Source: Odobenus rosmarus divergens (taxonomy: Eukaryota > Chordata > Mammalia > Carnivora > Odobenidae). From it: DNA of 64,000 nucleotides. Made by a program: the position numbers and the translations under genes. The stretch covers positions 6,637 through 70,636 of the forward strand of contig NW_004451859.1 of assembly GCF_000321225.1 (NCBI RefSeq), written 5' to 3'. Positions 21,568 through 33,693 of the stretch are shown here, one piece after another (position 1 is the first letter of the stretch; every line of letters begins with the position of its first letter). The notes below the pieces were generated by a model. That model was not told the DNA's origin and did not search any database. It worked only from the letters and a program-made list of their open reading frames with translations.

Positions 21568-21969
21568 AGCAAATGTTATTTAAATGTACCAGGAAACACC
21601 AGGCTCGATTCTGAGGTAGAAAAGACCAATTAGCAAATGACTAAATTAGGAAAACCCACATTTGGTATTCCAATAACTTCACCCCAGAGCAAGCCCAATC
21701 TAGCCAGAGTCACTGAAGAAACTGAAAATGCAAATACAGCATGGGCCCTTTGTGAAACAAACTCAAACAGAAAGAACACCTTTGTTCAAAAATATACACT
21801 GTATAAGCTTGCAGTTGTCACACGTCCCTTTTTCCTGATGATGCAGTAAGGGACATATGTGGGTTTGTCTAGCTCTGTGCATGAAATTTACCCTGGTAAA
21901 CTGGCCAAGAGTTAGCACGTGGACATGACTCCAGAACAACGCTCTAAAGGACTGCTACTTCCTCCCTGT
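21568..21969. other. No gene seen
   Basis: A 70-residue plus frame (21637-21849) lacks motifs. Confidence 0.5.
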
Positions 21970-22105
21970 GTGGCCACAGAAAAGCCACTTAAGTGAGGTA
22001 CATGTTCTTGCTGCAGAAGGTTGCTTTGAGAATTCAGTAGAATACTATACATGAATATCTAACACCATGACAGGTGCACAGTAAATGCTCAATAATGTGT
22101 CATAG
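21970..22105 (+). mobile_element. MIR remnant
   Basis: Sense MIR 3' part: gttgctttgagaattcagta, acaccatgacaggtgcacag, taaatgctcaataatgtg. Confidence 0.7.
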
Positions 22106-22254
22106 CAACATGTGATTCGACTTCATCCAAAACTGATATAAATCTATGAATTTAAAAGATTGGTCATTGGGCTCAAATAGATCTGCCTTCAAATCTAAAC
22201 TCTACTACTTCCTGTTGGTGCGACTTTGAGAATGTTACTTAATATCTCTGAATC

Positions 22255-22385
22255 TTCCTTTTCTAAATTGAGACATAATTGACATATAACGTTCCATAGG
22301 ATGCAGGTTGCAGGTGTACAACATAAGGATTTGATATTTGTACATCTTGTGAAATGATCACGATGATAAGTGTAGTTAACACATT
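22255..22385 (-). mobile_element. LINE-1 3' end fragment (old)
   Basis: Inverted old L1 3' terminus: aaattgagacataattgaca, tgcaggtgtacaacataagg, ttgtgaaatgatcacgatga. Confidence 0.7.
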
Positions 22386-22717
22386 TTTCTTTGGGCAATG
22401 TAGATTTTCGTCTTTCCATTGGGCTGATTAAACCGACAGTTTGTGATTACTGAAAAAAGAAAACTAGATAATACATATCAAGTGTCTAACATTACAACAG
22501 TGACACATAGGAATCAGATAACAATCTGTTGCTGGTAAGGTGGTTGAGTGCACGAGATGAATGAACTTCTCCAGCCCCAAAAGAGTTTCTATCCTTATAC
22601 CTCTAGAGGAAACACAGCAAAGGAAGGGAAAGAGCAGTGGTAAGAAACATAGAAATGATGAAACTTATGGACACAGAGGATGAAAGAGAAAAGGAGAAAA
22701 AAAATAATGGAGAGTTT
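22386..22717. other. No gene seen
   Basis: Purine-rich before the SINE. It contains the left duplication aaataatggagagt at 22702-22715. Confidence 0.5.
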
Positions 22718-23108
22718 GGGGCTCCTGGGTGGCTCAGTTTGTTGAGCGTCCAGCTTTTGGTTTCGGTTCAGGTCATGATGTCAGCATCATGAGATAGAGC
22801 CCCGGGTCCGGGCTTCATACTCAAGTGGGGAGTCCGCTTAAGATTCTCTCTGCCCAGGGCACCTGGATGGCTCAGTGGTTAAGCGTCTGCCTTCGACTCA
22901 GGTCATGATCCCAGGGTCTTGGGATCAAGCCCCACATCGGGCTCTCTGCTCAGCAGGAAGCCTGCTTCTCCCTCTCCCACACCCCCTGCTTGTGTTCCCA
23001 CTCTCTCGCTGTGTCTCTCTCTGTCAAATAAATAAATAAAACCTTAAAAAAAAAAAAAGATTCTCTCTGCCCCTCCCCCACCCTAAAATAAATAAATCAA
23101 TCTTAAAA
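22718..23108 (+). mobile_element. SINEC (outer copy) carrying a nested SINE
   Basis: Head ggggctcctgggtggctcag with gagcgtccagcttttggttt. It is interrupted at 22855 and resumes at 23057 as ttctctctgcccctccccca plus an AATAAAT tail. Flanks aaataatggagagt and aaataatgaggagagt (23109-23124) fit its own diverged duplication. Confidence 0.93.
22856..23056 (+). mobile_element. SINEC (inner copy) nested in another SINEC
   Basis: Complete gcgtctgcc-type copy with A13 tail. A perfect 16-bp duplication of the outer SINE, aagattctctctgccc, lies at 22840-22855 and 23057-23072. The order of events is therefore certain. Confidence 0.96.
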
Positions 23109-23329
23109 AAATAATGAGGAGAGTCAAGGTGTGTGCTAGAAGTAAGGAAACAACTCAGAGATGATGAACGAATTCAGCTTCATTTGACACACCCATTTCT
23201 CGATAACACCCTCCAAAGTGAGGGAGGGATCTCAACTATTCTTTGTGAGCAATTGAGGGTTTTCTAATTTAAATAACCTATTAGGAACCAGAACTAGAAG
23301 AAAAGTGTGCTTAAATTATTCTACTTCTC

Positions 23330-23534
23330 GGGCGCCTGGGTGGCTCAGTTGCTTAAGCGACTGCCTTAGGCTCAGGTCATGATCCTGGAGTCCTGGGATC
23401 GAGTCCCGCATCGGGCTCCTTGCTCAGCAGGGAGTCTGCTTCTCCCTCTGACCCTCTCCCCTCTCATGCTCTCTCTCTATCTCATTCTCTCTCTCAAATA
23501 AATAAAATCTTAAAAGAAAAAGAAACCTTTAAAA
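23330..23534 (+). mobile_element. SINEC, young (gcgactgcc subtype)
   Basis: Near-consensus copy with the ctctgaccctctcccctctc body. Perfect 17-bp duplication aaattattctacttctc at 23313-23329 and 23535-23551. Confidence 0.96.
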
Positions 23535-23551
23535 AAATTATTCTACTTCTC

Positions 23552-24874
23552 AAAATCATGCCTCTTCCATGACCAATGGAGTATGAAGGAAAGGGCACCC
23601 CTCGAGTGCAGACACGTTGCTTTTTATCATCACCATGGTCAGATGTGGGGTACCAATGAATCATCGGATTTTGGCCTCTTAAGGAATTGATCGTTCCATG
23701 TTTTGTGTTTGCCCTTATGGGAAATATGTGGTGTATTATACCTGGTGAGTATATTTCCTTTTGTCTCGTATTCCCAGAATCATTCCATAGGTAATATGCG
23801 AACAGGGTTTTTAAGTTGAATGCTGAAATATTACTGTTCTCTCCTATAAAGATATTTCCTTTGTATGGACTTTATATGAGCATTTTATACTAGAATGAAG
23901 ACATTAGAAACATAATGTGTCAGAGCTTAACAAGATTGTCACCAAGAATCAGTCCAAAGCAGTTTGCACTCTCAGACAGCCAGGCAAGCAGTTAATGATG
24001 GAGCAAATCCCCTAGTTAATTTGTCAGTTGAAAAATCAGTGGCTCGGAGCTTCCTATAGTACATCGCCTATAGTACATCCTACTCAACAAACTGTCACCC
24101 AGAAATCCCAGAAATGGCTGATGTGTTAAAATCTTCTCCCTTCCCTTTCAAATGGCTGCTTTCTGGGGAAAACAATCTTTTTGTCGATGCTTCTCCATGC
24201 TCCAGTGACAAGGCTGATGGACAAGAGGCAGAGAGAGATCAACAGCTTGCCAGCCTGCTCAGTGTTCTCGGAAAGCCCAACGCGGCGAAGGAGGACATTC
24301 CTGCCACCAGTCAGGGACCCACACCAGCGCAGGTGAATGGGAACATGTCCCATGCAGAACTTTTTTGACCATTCTTACTAAATTCAAAATGCCACAGAGT
24401 CCAAAAGCACCATTTAGCCATACAATCACTCCTAGAAAGTTAGCACGTATGATCTTAAATATTTCCAAGGGGTCAAAAAGAAAGAACAACAAGGGGTCTT
24501 CCCATAGTCTTCTGAGGGTAACATGTGAGTGATGCACGGGAAGCAGAATGAGTCCATGGCCACTAGACCCTGGAATGTCCCCATTGCCTGGAGGTCCTCC
24601 AGCCCTGGGGTCTGGACTCGTGCCTACAAATACCTGAATTTGCTTCAACTGTGTTTCCAAGTACAAGGAGCAACCTACAAAGGGAAGAGGAAGACACAAG
24701 GCAAAAATGGAGGGACAGACAAGCAGTTTGGTTGGATAGAAAAGAACTTTTAGACTCACACTTGAAAAAAAAAAAAGGAAAATGGGCTTAGGAACAACAA
24801 AATGCTAAAATTCATGGAGTTGGTTGTAGAATCTGAATTCTGTGTACATCATCTAAAGCTACATTTTTTTTGTC
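23552..24874. other. No gene seen; one unexplained frame
   Basis: Frame 24114-24368 (+) reads MADVLKSSPFPFKWLLSGEN and stays open for 84 codons, with an overlapping open antisense frame. No family is recognised and no flanking splice or promoter signal is clear. Probably chance. Confidence 0.45.
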
Positions 24875-25420
24875 TTTTTTTAATTGAAGTATGGTTGACA
24901 TGCGATGTTATGCTTCAGGTGCATGACATAGTTATTCGACAGTTCTGTCCATTACAAAATGCTGCCTATAGTAAGTAGAGTCACCAACTGTAACCTTACA
25001 AAGTTATTAAAATATTATTGACTATATTCCCTAGACTGTACTTTTCATCCCTGGGACTTGTTTATAACAAGAAGTTTGTACCTCTTGATTCCATATAGGT
25101 ATCCCCTACATTATCCCTCCTCCCATCCCCCCCTTCTGGCAGTCACCAGATTGTTCTCTGTATTTATCACTTTGTTTCTGTTTTGTTTGTTCATTTGTTT
25201 TGTTTCTCAGAATCCCCCACATGAGTGAAATCATACAGTATTAGTCTTCCTGTGTCTGACTTGGGTCACTTAGCATCATATCCTCCAGGTCCAGCCATGT
25301 GGCTGCAAATGGCAAGTTTTCATTCTTTCGTATGGCTGAGTCATGTTTCCTTGTGTATATATACCATATCTTCTTTATCCATTCATCTGTCAATAGACGC
25401 TTGGGTCGTAAAGCTATTTT
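24875..25420 (-). mobile_element. LINE-1 3' end (ORF2 tail and 3'UTR)
   Basis: Inverted, it holds the L1 distal ORF2 (ggataaagaagatatggtat, agtgacccaagtcag) and an L1MA-type 3'UTR ending at the T-rich block 24866-24883. Strongly mutated. Confidence 0.85.
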
Positions 25421-25568
25421 CTTCACGTGCCAGTTTTCTGGGGAGACTATCTGAGAAAATCAATCAGCTACTTCTATCACCCGCCTCAGCCTCTCGGAAA
25501 AATAGGCTCAGAATGGACAAAGAGAGCTTCTCATATAATAGCTTTCTCCTTAAAAAGGAAAAGTGAGG

Positions 25569-25789
25569 GTGCCTGGGTGGCTCAGTTGGTTAAGCGACTG
25601 CCTTCGGCTCAGGTCATGATCCTGGAGTCCCGGGATCGAGTCCCACATCGGGATCCCTGCTCAGCAGGGAGTCTGCTTCTCCCTCTGACCCTCTTCCCTC
25701 TCGTGCTCTCTATCTCTCATTCTCTCTCTCAAATAAATAAATAAAATCTTAAAAAAAAAGAATAAAGAATGAAATAAAAATTAAAAAAA
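25569..25789 (+). mobile_element. SINEC, young (gcgactgcc subtype)
   Basis: Very close to the copy at 7974. The A-rich tail contains GAATAAAG-type changes. Perfect 17-bp duplication aaaaaggaaaagtgagg at 25552-25568 and 25790-25806. Confidence 0.96.
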
Positions 25790-25806
25790 AAAAAGGAAAA
25801 GTGAGG

Positions 25807-27245
25807 TCAGAGCACTAAGAGGCTTTCCTCAAGGTTAAAAGTTAAATTAGAGATAGCGATGAGACCAGAGGTGCATCCCAACTCCTTGTGCAGTGACATT
25901 ACTCTCTACTGTGTATGTGACAAGGAACAGTGAAATATCTTGCTCAGAAGTCTCCAAACCAGTGATTCTTACTACAAGGCTATGCTGGAGTTTCCCTTTT
26001 GAGGGTGGCTTAGGACAAAATTGGGAAACGGCATCTTATTCCTCCCTGGCGAGGTCTGTTATAAAGACCTGTCCTGGCAACCTGATTTTTCAGAGGTCTT
26101 TATGCTAACTTCCTACCCTGCATTTTCCTCCTGAGCAACTCCGCACAGTCCTTGACCTTGCTCACAATCACGTCCTCTTCGGCTGAACTTACTTGTCCTG
26201 AGCCCCCTTCTCTCAAAGTCTCAGCACACATTTGGCTGAAAAATCTGAGAAACTTACCTGATAAACTTGGACCACGTGGTTTCTTAACCTGTCTCCACTT
26301 AGCTGAGTCTCTGGATTAGGTGGCGCTGTCCATCCCCTCTTGAGCCCCCAGCATGCTGAGGACTTGTGTGTATGGTCTGTGTGTTTGCAGTATTCTGTGT
26401 GTGTGAATGTGTGTGTGTGTGTGTGTGTTCTGGTGTGCACACAACACCTTTTTTGACAGCAACTATATAGGGGATGGTTGAGAACTTCTATAATATCTTT
26501 CTGGTTTCACAATGGTGCTCCTAACCAAAAGCATGAACACAAAGTAAAACAGCTGATTTTGTATACTATTCCCCTTCACACCCTGCCAACAGCTACTAAA
26601 AGTTAAGGTTACCCTGTGACTGAACGCATTAGTTCTGAACAAAAGAAACTGCTTGCTGACCATTCATTGTCTTAACTAAGCATAGCCTCCATCCGGAGCT
26701 ATTTCTCTCAAGGATGTACTATGCTATTTATATCACCTTGATATTTTTTTTACTATCTTTCTGTTTTTATATTTGCTTTCCTCAATTTTGCTACAAACAT
26801 TTTAATGTGTTGAATGGCTTCCAACACTTTATTTTTCATTAGCATAATTAAAAAATTTTATTTCTGCCTTTTATTTCAATTCTCTGGATTTTTAGAAAGT
26901 ACCAAAATAGTTCTTTTACTTCTTGGGGAAAACATCTCCTCAGGGAGATGATCCAACGTTGATCATGCATTGAATTCTGTCTACCCGAGCACAGAGCAAA
27001 TTAATCCCACTCTTGGGATTATTGACAGATTGGACGAAAACATAAAAATGGTCTCCTGGGAAGCTCTAGCTTATTAAAGTGCTTGCTGACTTAAGATCAT
27101 TTAATAAGTTCAGAACCAACTACTCATCTTTGGCAAACCAACAGAGCCAAACAGAAACCTGAACATGGTATTTCATAGAATTTAAGAAATGTTCCCCTTC
27201 TCCCATACACATGCATTTTTAAACATTTTGAGAATCTTGTTTTGA
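25807..27245. other. No gene seen
   Basis: Contains the GT microsatellite at 26396-26428. Nothing else recognised; composition becomes AT-rich after 26700. Confidence 0.5.
26396..26428. repeat. (GT)n microsatellite
   Basis: Two GT blocks split by one GAAT interruption; the longer holds ten units. Confidence 0.92.
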
Positions 27246-27249
27246 AGTT

Positions 27250-27357
27250 TCTTTCTTTATTTATTTTTAAGTAATCTCTACACCCAACGTGGGGCTCAAA
27301 TCATGACCCTGAGATCAAGAGCCACATGCTCTACCAGCTGAGCCAGTTAGGTGCCCC
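27250..27357 (-). mobile_element. SINEC, older short type, minus strand
   Basis: Inverted: ggggcacctaactggctcag, gcatgtggctcttgatctca, acgttgggtgtagagattac, then a TTATTTATT-type tail. gagaatcttgtttt (27230-27243) and gagaatcatttt (after 27359) may be its duplication. Confidence 0.88.
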
Positions 27358-28560
27358 TGGAGAATCATTTTAGATTTACAGAAGAGTTACAAATATTGAC
27401 AGAAGTTCCTGGATACTGCATACTCAGTTTCTCCTAATGCCGACACCTGTATGGTACGTTTATCATGACTAATGAGCCAATATTGATACTATCATTAACC
27501 AACGTCCTTACTTTATTCAGATTTCCTTAGTTTTTACTTAATGCGTGTTTCTGTTGCAGGATCCTATCCAGAGTATAATACTACATTTAGTTGATGTGTT
27601 TCCTTCGGCTCCTCTAGATTGTGACAGTTTCTCATACTTCCCATGTTTGGAATCACTTTGACAATCTTGAGTAGTACTGCTCAGCTACTATGCAGAACGT
27701 CCCCCAATTTGGGTTTGTCTGATGTTTTTCTCATGATGCAAATGGAATTGTAGGCTCTTGGGAAGGAAGACCACAGAGGTCAAGTGCCACTCCCACCATA
27801 TTATACCAAGGGTACATGCTGTCAACAGGACTGATCACAGATGATGTTAACCCTGATCGTTTGGCTGAGGTGGTGGCTGGCAGGTGGTCAAAAGTTACTC
27901 CTTTTGGCTCTTGCCAGACTATGCTATTTCGAAGGAAGTCACTATGAGCAGCCTACCCATAAGAGGTGAGAAGTTTTGCTCCATCCCTCAGGAGAGATCA
28001 TCTATATAAATTATTTTTAGTTCTATGTAGAATATGTGTGTATTCTCCTTATGTATCTATTCAGTAATTAACTTACATCTGCATGGACTCATGGATACTT
28101 ATTTAATATTTTGCATTAGAATCCAATGTTAAACCATTTATTTCATTTCCCAAATTATTCCCACTTTGGCCACCAGGAGCTCCTTCAATTGGCTCCTGTG
28201 TCCCTTTGGTATACCCCCATCAATTAAATTTTTTTTTTTTTTGAGGACTTCCTTTCTGGCACTACAAGATGCTCCAGGCTTATCTTTTGCATTCCCTTCC
28301 TAGACCCCAGAATCAGCCATTTCTCCAAGGAGCCCTGTTTGTCTTTGTAAGAGGATGGTATTTAGAACCAAAATCTGGGTATTAGATTTGCTCATTGCCA
28401 CAGAGACAATGCTACTTCTAGACTCTGTCAGATAACAGAGTAAGAAACTCTATGTATAAACACTAACCCAAGTATATACACATATCTATATTACACCTAT
28501 CCTCTGAGGATGGTATTCTATCTCCCAAGTGTCGGTCCCCTTCCAGAACTGGCCTTTTGA
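27358..28560 (-). mobile_element. LINE-1 3'UTR, old L1M type
   Basis: A long inverted match to an old L1M 3'UTR, recognised by gatttccttagtttttactt, gatcctatccagagtataat, ttgtctgatgtttttctcat and aagaccacagaggtcaagtg. Contains a later T run (28229-28242). Confidence 0.8.
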
Positions 28561-28784
28561 GGATATGGTCTCGTGCTTTGGGGTGGTTGTTTTTTTTAAC
28601 ATTTCCTTACAGTGTAAAATTTTTATTTGAAGAGTTAGTTTGATAGGAATTAGTCATGACCAGAAACAGGACCTGTCTTCTTATCTATAACATGAGGAAT
28701 AAGAACTATATGTGTCCTCGTTCCTTTTGGAATTTTTATGTATATCAAAAAAATAATACACATAAGAATTATTTTTGAACTGTA
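28561..28784. other. No gene seen
   Basis: AT-rich DNA with a short T run near 28590. Confidence 0.5.
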
Positions 28785-28945
28785 CAGCACCATTCAAGGG
28801 GTCATTGAACAGATGAGAAAATTCAGGCCCAGGGGGATGAGCTGACAGTTGAAATCACAGAGCTGGTCAGTACCAAAACTAGGATAACAACCCATGTGTC
28901 CCAAATCCCAGACTAGTCCTGTTTTATCCATGCCATGAAATCTCT
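28785..28945 (-). mobile_element. MIR remnant
   Basis: Antisense MIR: cagatgagaaaattcaggcc, aaatcacagagctggtcagt, cccagactagtcctgtttt. Confidence 0.72.
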
Positions 28946-29984
28946 TCCTTTTTCAAAGTGTGTCCTCAAGGCCCAAGACAGCCACCAGATGTATCCAAAT
29001 TTGGTGAAATATTGAGTCAATTCAGTGAATCAAAATTAGCCAGAGTGGTTGTTTGCCTGATAGACTAGTAGAATGGCCAAAATGGTTGCTCCAATAACAG
29101 CTTATAGAAGTATTTAGAGGATCAGAAAGGGCAAGCTGAATCTTTCACTGGCTGAACAGGAACTACACTCAGAGGTGGAGATGCTCATAAGTTGTCCTTT
29201 GTGACTCTTCACTTCCCTCTGAGCATCCCATATCCCCTTTTCCAACTCCAGGTTGGTCTAGACCCAATATTGATAAGAGAGGTAAAATGAATCCTTTTGC
29301 TTTTGCCTCCTCTTATTTTATATTAGACATGACTGATTGAAAATAAAGTCTCCTTCGAGCAAGATTATGCATTACTTTATTTTTGCCTATTATGCCAGCC
29401 GAGACACCACACAGTCTGTGTGGGAACAGGGATGGGAATATGGGGTGTCCTTTTCTTGTGTGCTCCTCCAGCAAGAAAGTCACAGGGACCATCCGGATTC
29501 TCACTAAAGCTGGCGCATTATTCTGGGCTCTCTGCCCATCTGAACTTGGGTGAAACAAGATGGGAACAGCGAAAAGAAGAAACTTTTCAAGAGGCTGTTC
29601 AAAGAGCTTATCATATTTTACCAAAATTTATTACAGAAGGGCCTTGAAATCTTCAAATTGGACGCTAAAATCAATGGGGGGAACATCTGCAGAACATGGA
29701 CAAAGTCCCTTTAAAAACAAATAGTTACAAATTTTAAAACTCTCTCGTTTTTATAGTTTCCAGCTTAGTGCTAGTGCAGCTTTCAGCTAAGTCCATACAG
29801 ACTATGCAAACCTTTGTCTTTGCCTAAGTAATTCTGCACCCTTTATTGACCCTGCTCAGAACACAGGACTACTTAAAGACCTTGGGTTTGGGAGCCAGAC
29901 TCCCAAAGCAGGCTTCCCCAGGGTTGTGTTTGGCCAACCTTGAAGTACCATGCAAATACCCAGGCAGATAACTGGATCCTTGGA
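28946..29984. other. No gene seen
   Basis: Overlapping frames on both strands at 29313-29647 but no recognisable domain. Confidence 0.5.
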
Positions 29985-30085
29985 TTTCCTAGGCCAGTGT
30001 TTTTCAACCTGTTGTCCACAGACCAACAATGTCAGAGTCTCCAGATGCTATTTAAGATGAAAATTCCAGGGCCCCAGACAAACTA
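29985..30085. mobile_element. MER5-like hAT MITE fragment
   Basis: ccagtgtttttcaacctgtt and gtctccagatgctatttaag with attccagggccccagac follow the layout of the MER5 (Charlie-type) non-autonomous element. One end only. Confidence 0.6.
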
Positions 30086-30449
30086 TGGCATAGGGATCTC
30101 TTGAGGGAGGTGGAGGACAGAAACCCGGATCTCTACCAAGGGCCACAAGCCACTGGGATGACTGACATTTCCATACCAGATCTTACATAGAATCAAGGAC
30201 AGGGTGTTTTTGATTGTCAGATTGACCTTTGGAAATGTATTTTTGGGAAGGATTTCTGGTTTGGAGCATGATTACCTAAAAAGGAGCTCTGACTTTCAAG
30301 GTGTATGTATCAGGTATGACACTTTTCTGTTTGCCAGTGTATCCCATGCTAATATATCTTCTTGAGTAGAACACATGATCACACTGGTTCAGATGAAATG
30401 CGAACAAAATCCTAAATTCTTAGAAAGTACATTCTGACAAGTTGTTAGA
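30086..30449. other. No gene seen
   Basis: No repeat or exon recognised. Confidence 0.5.
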
Positions 30450-30892
30450 CATTTACTCATTTAACACATAACTATCAAGCACCTATCATGAGTAGCCATT
30501 GTTCCTGGCAAGAGAAATACAGGAACGAACAAGACAGATGATGTCTCTGGACTGGTGTAGCTTGTATTTTAGTGAAGAGACGAATGCATCCATATCTACA
30601 TGCAGACAAATATACATACAGGTTTTCACCACTGCTGAGGAATAAAGGAATGGGATGATAACCTCCAGAGTGAATCAGACATAGGTGAGGGAGAGGGATT
30701 TAGCTAGAACATTGAGAACAGGACCACCTGAGAGGTTTGATCTGAAGAATGAGTCTGCCAAACATTTCAGGCACAGGGAAGAGAAAATACAAAAGCTAAA
30801 GACTTAGAAAGGAGGTCAGTGTAGTGAGAACCCTGGTGACCAAAGGGAAGCATACTAAGAGATGAGTTTGGATAATTAAGAAGGTAATGCCA

Positions 30893-31072
30893 GGAGTGCC
30901 TGGGTGGCTCAGCTGTTTAAGCACCTGCCTTCAGCTCAGGTCATGATCTCAGGGTCCTGGGATCCAGCCCCATATAGGGTTCCAACCTCAGTGGGGATTC
31001 TGCTTCTCCCTCTCCTTCTGCCCGCCCCCACTTGTTCTCTCTCTCATATAAATAAATAAAATCTTTTTTAAA
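30893..31072 (+). mobile_element. SINEC, middle-aged
   Basis: Full copy with several differences (gtttaagcacctgccttcag). 15-bp duplication aagaaggtaatgcca (30878-30892) against aagaaggtaaagcca (31073-31087), one mismatch. Confidence 0.94.
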
Positions 31073-31472
31073 AAGAAGGTAAAGCCAAAAGATGACCATG
31101 TGAGCTTTCTAGTCATATGAGTACCTAATCTAATAAGTTGACTAAAAATCGTCTGATTCTCGGGGATCATAACTCATCTTCGATTTACCACTGATTAAAC
31201 CCCAGCCATTGTACATCTCTGTTAAGAGAGATATAAATTTGCAGGAAACTGACAATGGAGAGCAAATAATCCCAAAGACTAGGGTTTTAATTCTCTGTAG
31301 CATTTTACCCACGTTGTACCTAACTTAACATTCTTATTCCTGCTTTCTTTGCTTTCATTTTTCCACTGATCTTCAACACATTTGTGTCTCCTATCCTTCT
31401 CTGCACCAACTTTATGAGCTCACTGACTTCCTCATTCATGAGTTAAATAAATGTTTGAAAATCATACATTTG

Positions 31473-31673
31473 TGGGATGCCTGGGTAGCTGAGTTGGTTA
31501 AGTGTCTGCCTTCGGCTAAGGTCATGATCCCAGGGTCCTGGGATCGAGCCCCATGTCAGGCTCTCTATTCAGCGGGGAGGCCTGCTTCTCTCTCTGCCTG
31601 CAGCTCCCCCTGCTTGTGCTCTCTCTCTCACTCTCTCTCTGACAAATAAATAAATAAAATATTGAAAAGAAAA
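31473..31673 (+). mobile_element. SINEC, full length
   Basis: gatgcctgggtagctgagtt head and a body with tgcctgcagctccccctgct. Perfect 16-bp duplication gaaaatcatacatttg at 31457-31472 and 31674-31689. Confidence 0.95.
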
Positions 31674-32001
31674 GAAAATCATACATTTGCATTTGGAGAG
31701 AGAGACAAGAGCTGTTCACAGGGGAACTTAAGATGATCATCAGGTGCCATTTGGAGAGTGGATGTGAAGGAGGATGGTGGCAAGGGAGAGACTGCTAGAA
31801 GCCTCCTGCAGTAGCCTGAGCAAGAGATGAAGGCAGGAGGAAGAAGGGAGAGGTCTGTGGAGACAGAAAGAAACAGATCAAGTTGAGAACAAACTTTTAA
31901 CCAGCTATTTACTGAGGCTTTGATTGAATGGGGCTCATGGTAGGAGATCAGCTTTGTTACGGGAACAGCAGGGTGAATGAGGGGAAATCAAGAAACAATT
32001 C

Positions 32002-32205
32002 AGGGCGCCTGGGTGGCTCAGTCGGTGAAGCGACTGCCTTTGGCTCAGGTCCTGATCCCAGGGTGCTGGGATCGAGTCCCGCATCGGGCTCCCTGCTCAG
32101 TGGGGAGTCTGCTTCTCCCTTTCTCTCTGCTTGCCACTCCCCCTGCTTGTGCTCTCTCTCTAACTCTCTGTCAAATGAATAAATTAAATCTTTAAAAAAA
32201 AAGGA
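32002..32205 (+). mobile_element. SINEC, full length
   Basis: Carries the mixed diagnostic gcgactgcc plus cttgccactccccctgcttg body. Perfect 12-bp duplication aagaaacaattc at 31990-32001 and 32206-32217. Confidence 0.95.
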
Positions 32206-32217
32206 AAGAAACAATTC

Positions 32218-33434
32218 TACTAGATCATGACAATCCTAGGAGGGAAATCCAGAGCATGAGATCATCTTGTAAGACATGAAACAACACACCTTATGATGGG
32301 TGAGAATGAAGATTCTTGGGTCCCTTCTTTTCAATCCTACATGGAATGTCCAGATCAATTGATAAGATAAAGATAAATAAATAACAATAAAGATAAAAGA
32401 TAAACTAAATTGGTAAGAGCAGAAACAGAATGCTTATTAAAGTTCAACATTAGAGTTTGAAAACAGATTTAAATAGACTGTATTAAATGCAAGAGCAGAA
32501 AAAAATCATTAGAACCCTTGAGAAGATGTCATAAAAGTGCTTCAGTGATCACCAAGGTGAGATCAGCAAGAAGTCTATTTTACTTAATGTGTTTAGGAAA
32601 TGTATGAATGCAACACCTCATTTTCTCCTGGCCATGATTTTCAGAAACAAATGTAGGGAATGAATTGTGGAGTTTTCAATCTGTTCACCAAACCACTAGG
32701 AAATTCCATTTAGAAGATTCATACAATCTCTTCATCCCTCTCCCCAAATTCATTTCCTTTTTCAGTTGAGTTCCAACACCATCAAGCAGGTTTTCTTTTG
32801 TATTCACTTCTTTTATCTCAGGAGCCAATCAATTCATTTCCTCATCGTATTGCTCTAGTTTTGACTTTCTGACAGCAGAGCCAAAGACTGTTAAAAGAGA
32901 TTACCCTCTGTACTTACCCTATCAGAGCCATAACAGAAGAGAACTTACTCTTGTCGATGAGTTTAATTTTGTCTATAAAATCACACCAGCCCTCAAACAC
33001 CTAGAATCTCACTTACAAATGGGAAACTCATGTTCAGATTCAGCTCCCCATGCGTTACATGTCAAAGTGAAAATAAGCAATGGCCAATTACAAAGACAGA
33101 ATGAAGATATTCTGTCATTTGGGTACATGTAGTAAGGAAAGCATGAAAGAATAAGAGCTCATATATCAACAGTATCACTGTTGTATAGCTATTGAACCTT
33201 TATAAGCAGGAGGCCCCAAGTGATTACTCAAGGCTGAAGGTCTGGACTTATTACGTAACATATCCATCAAAGCCAAGATGATGAAGGATAAGCAGCTTCT
33301 TTGTGATTAATAGGTACAAGAGCACAAAACAAAGGAGATTAAGAAAGCCAATGGGTTTTATTGATAGAGTCAACCTCTCTCACCAAGGCAAAATACTCAT
33401 TCAGCCCACAACCCACTAAGCTGCTTAGAAAAAT
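32218..33434. other. No gene seen
   Basis: Contains a GATAA/AAAGATA-rich patch (32362-32407). No exon or repeat body recognised in about 1.2 kb. Confidence 0.5.
32362..32407. repeat. GATAA-rich low-complexity patch
   Basis: Imperfect AGATAA/AATAA units. Confidence 0.75.
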
Positions 33435-33442
33435 ACACCTAT

Positions 33443-33685
33443 AGAAGGCGCCTGGGTGACTCAGTTGGTGAAGCGTCTGCCTTTGGCTCAGGTCATGATC
33501 CCAGGATCCTGGGATGGAGCCCTGCATCAGGCTCCCTGCTCAGTGGGGAGCCTGCTTCTCCCTCCGCTTCTGTTGCTCCCCCTGTTTGTGCTCTCTCTCT
33601 CTCTCACTCTCTCTCAAATAAAGAAATGAAGAAAGGAAGGAAGGAAGGAAGGAAAGAAAGAAGAAAGAAAGAAAGAAAGAAAGAC
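33443..33685 (+). mobile_element. SINEC with a GGAA/GAAA tail
   Basis: aaggcgcctgggtgactcag head and a CTCT-rich end. The tail has mutated into the repeat at 33630-33684. acacctat at 33435-33442 and 33686-33693 is the core of the duplication. Confidence 0.93.
33630..33684. repeat. (GGAA)n(GAAA)n microsatellite
   Basis: Purine-only compound repeat grown from the SINE A tail. Likely length-variable. Confidence 0.93.
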
Positions 33686-33693
33686 ACACCTAT

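Larger units (their letters stand above)
30450..31990 (+). repeat. Ancient mammalian repeat, cut by two SINEs
   Basis: Segments 30450-30877 (cacctatcatgagtagccat, ttgttcctggcaagagaaat, aaaggaggtcagtgtagtg) and 31690-31990 (ggatggtggcaagggagaga, cctgcagtagcctgagcaag) look like successive parts of one old dispersed repeat. The family is not named. SINEs at 30893 and 31473 were added later. Confidence 0.5.
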
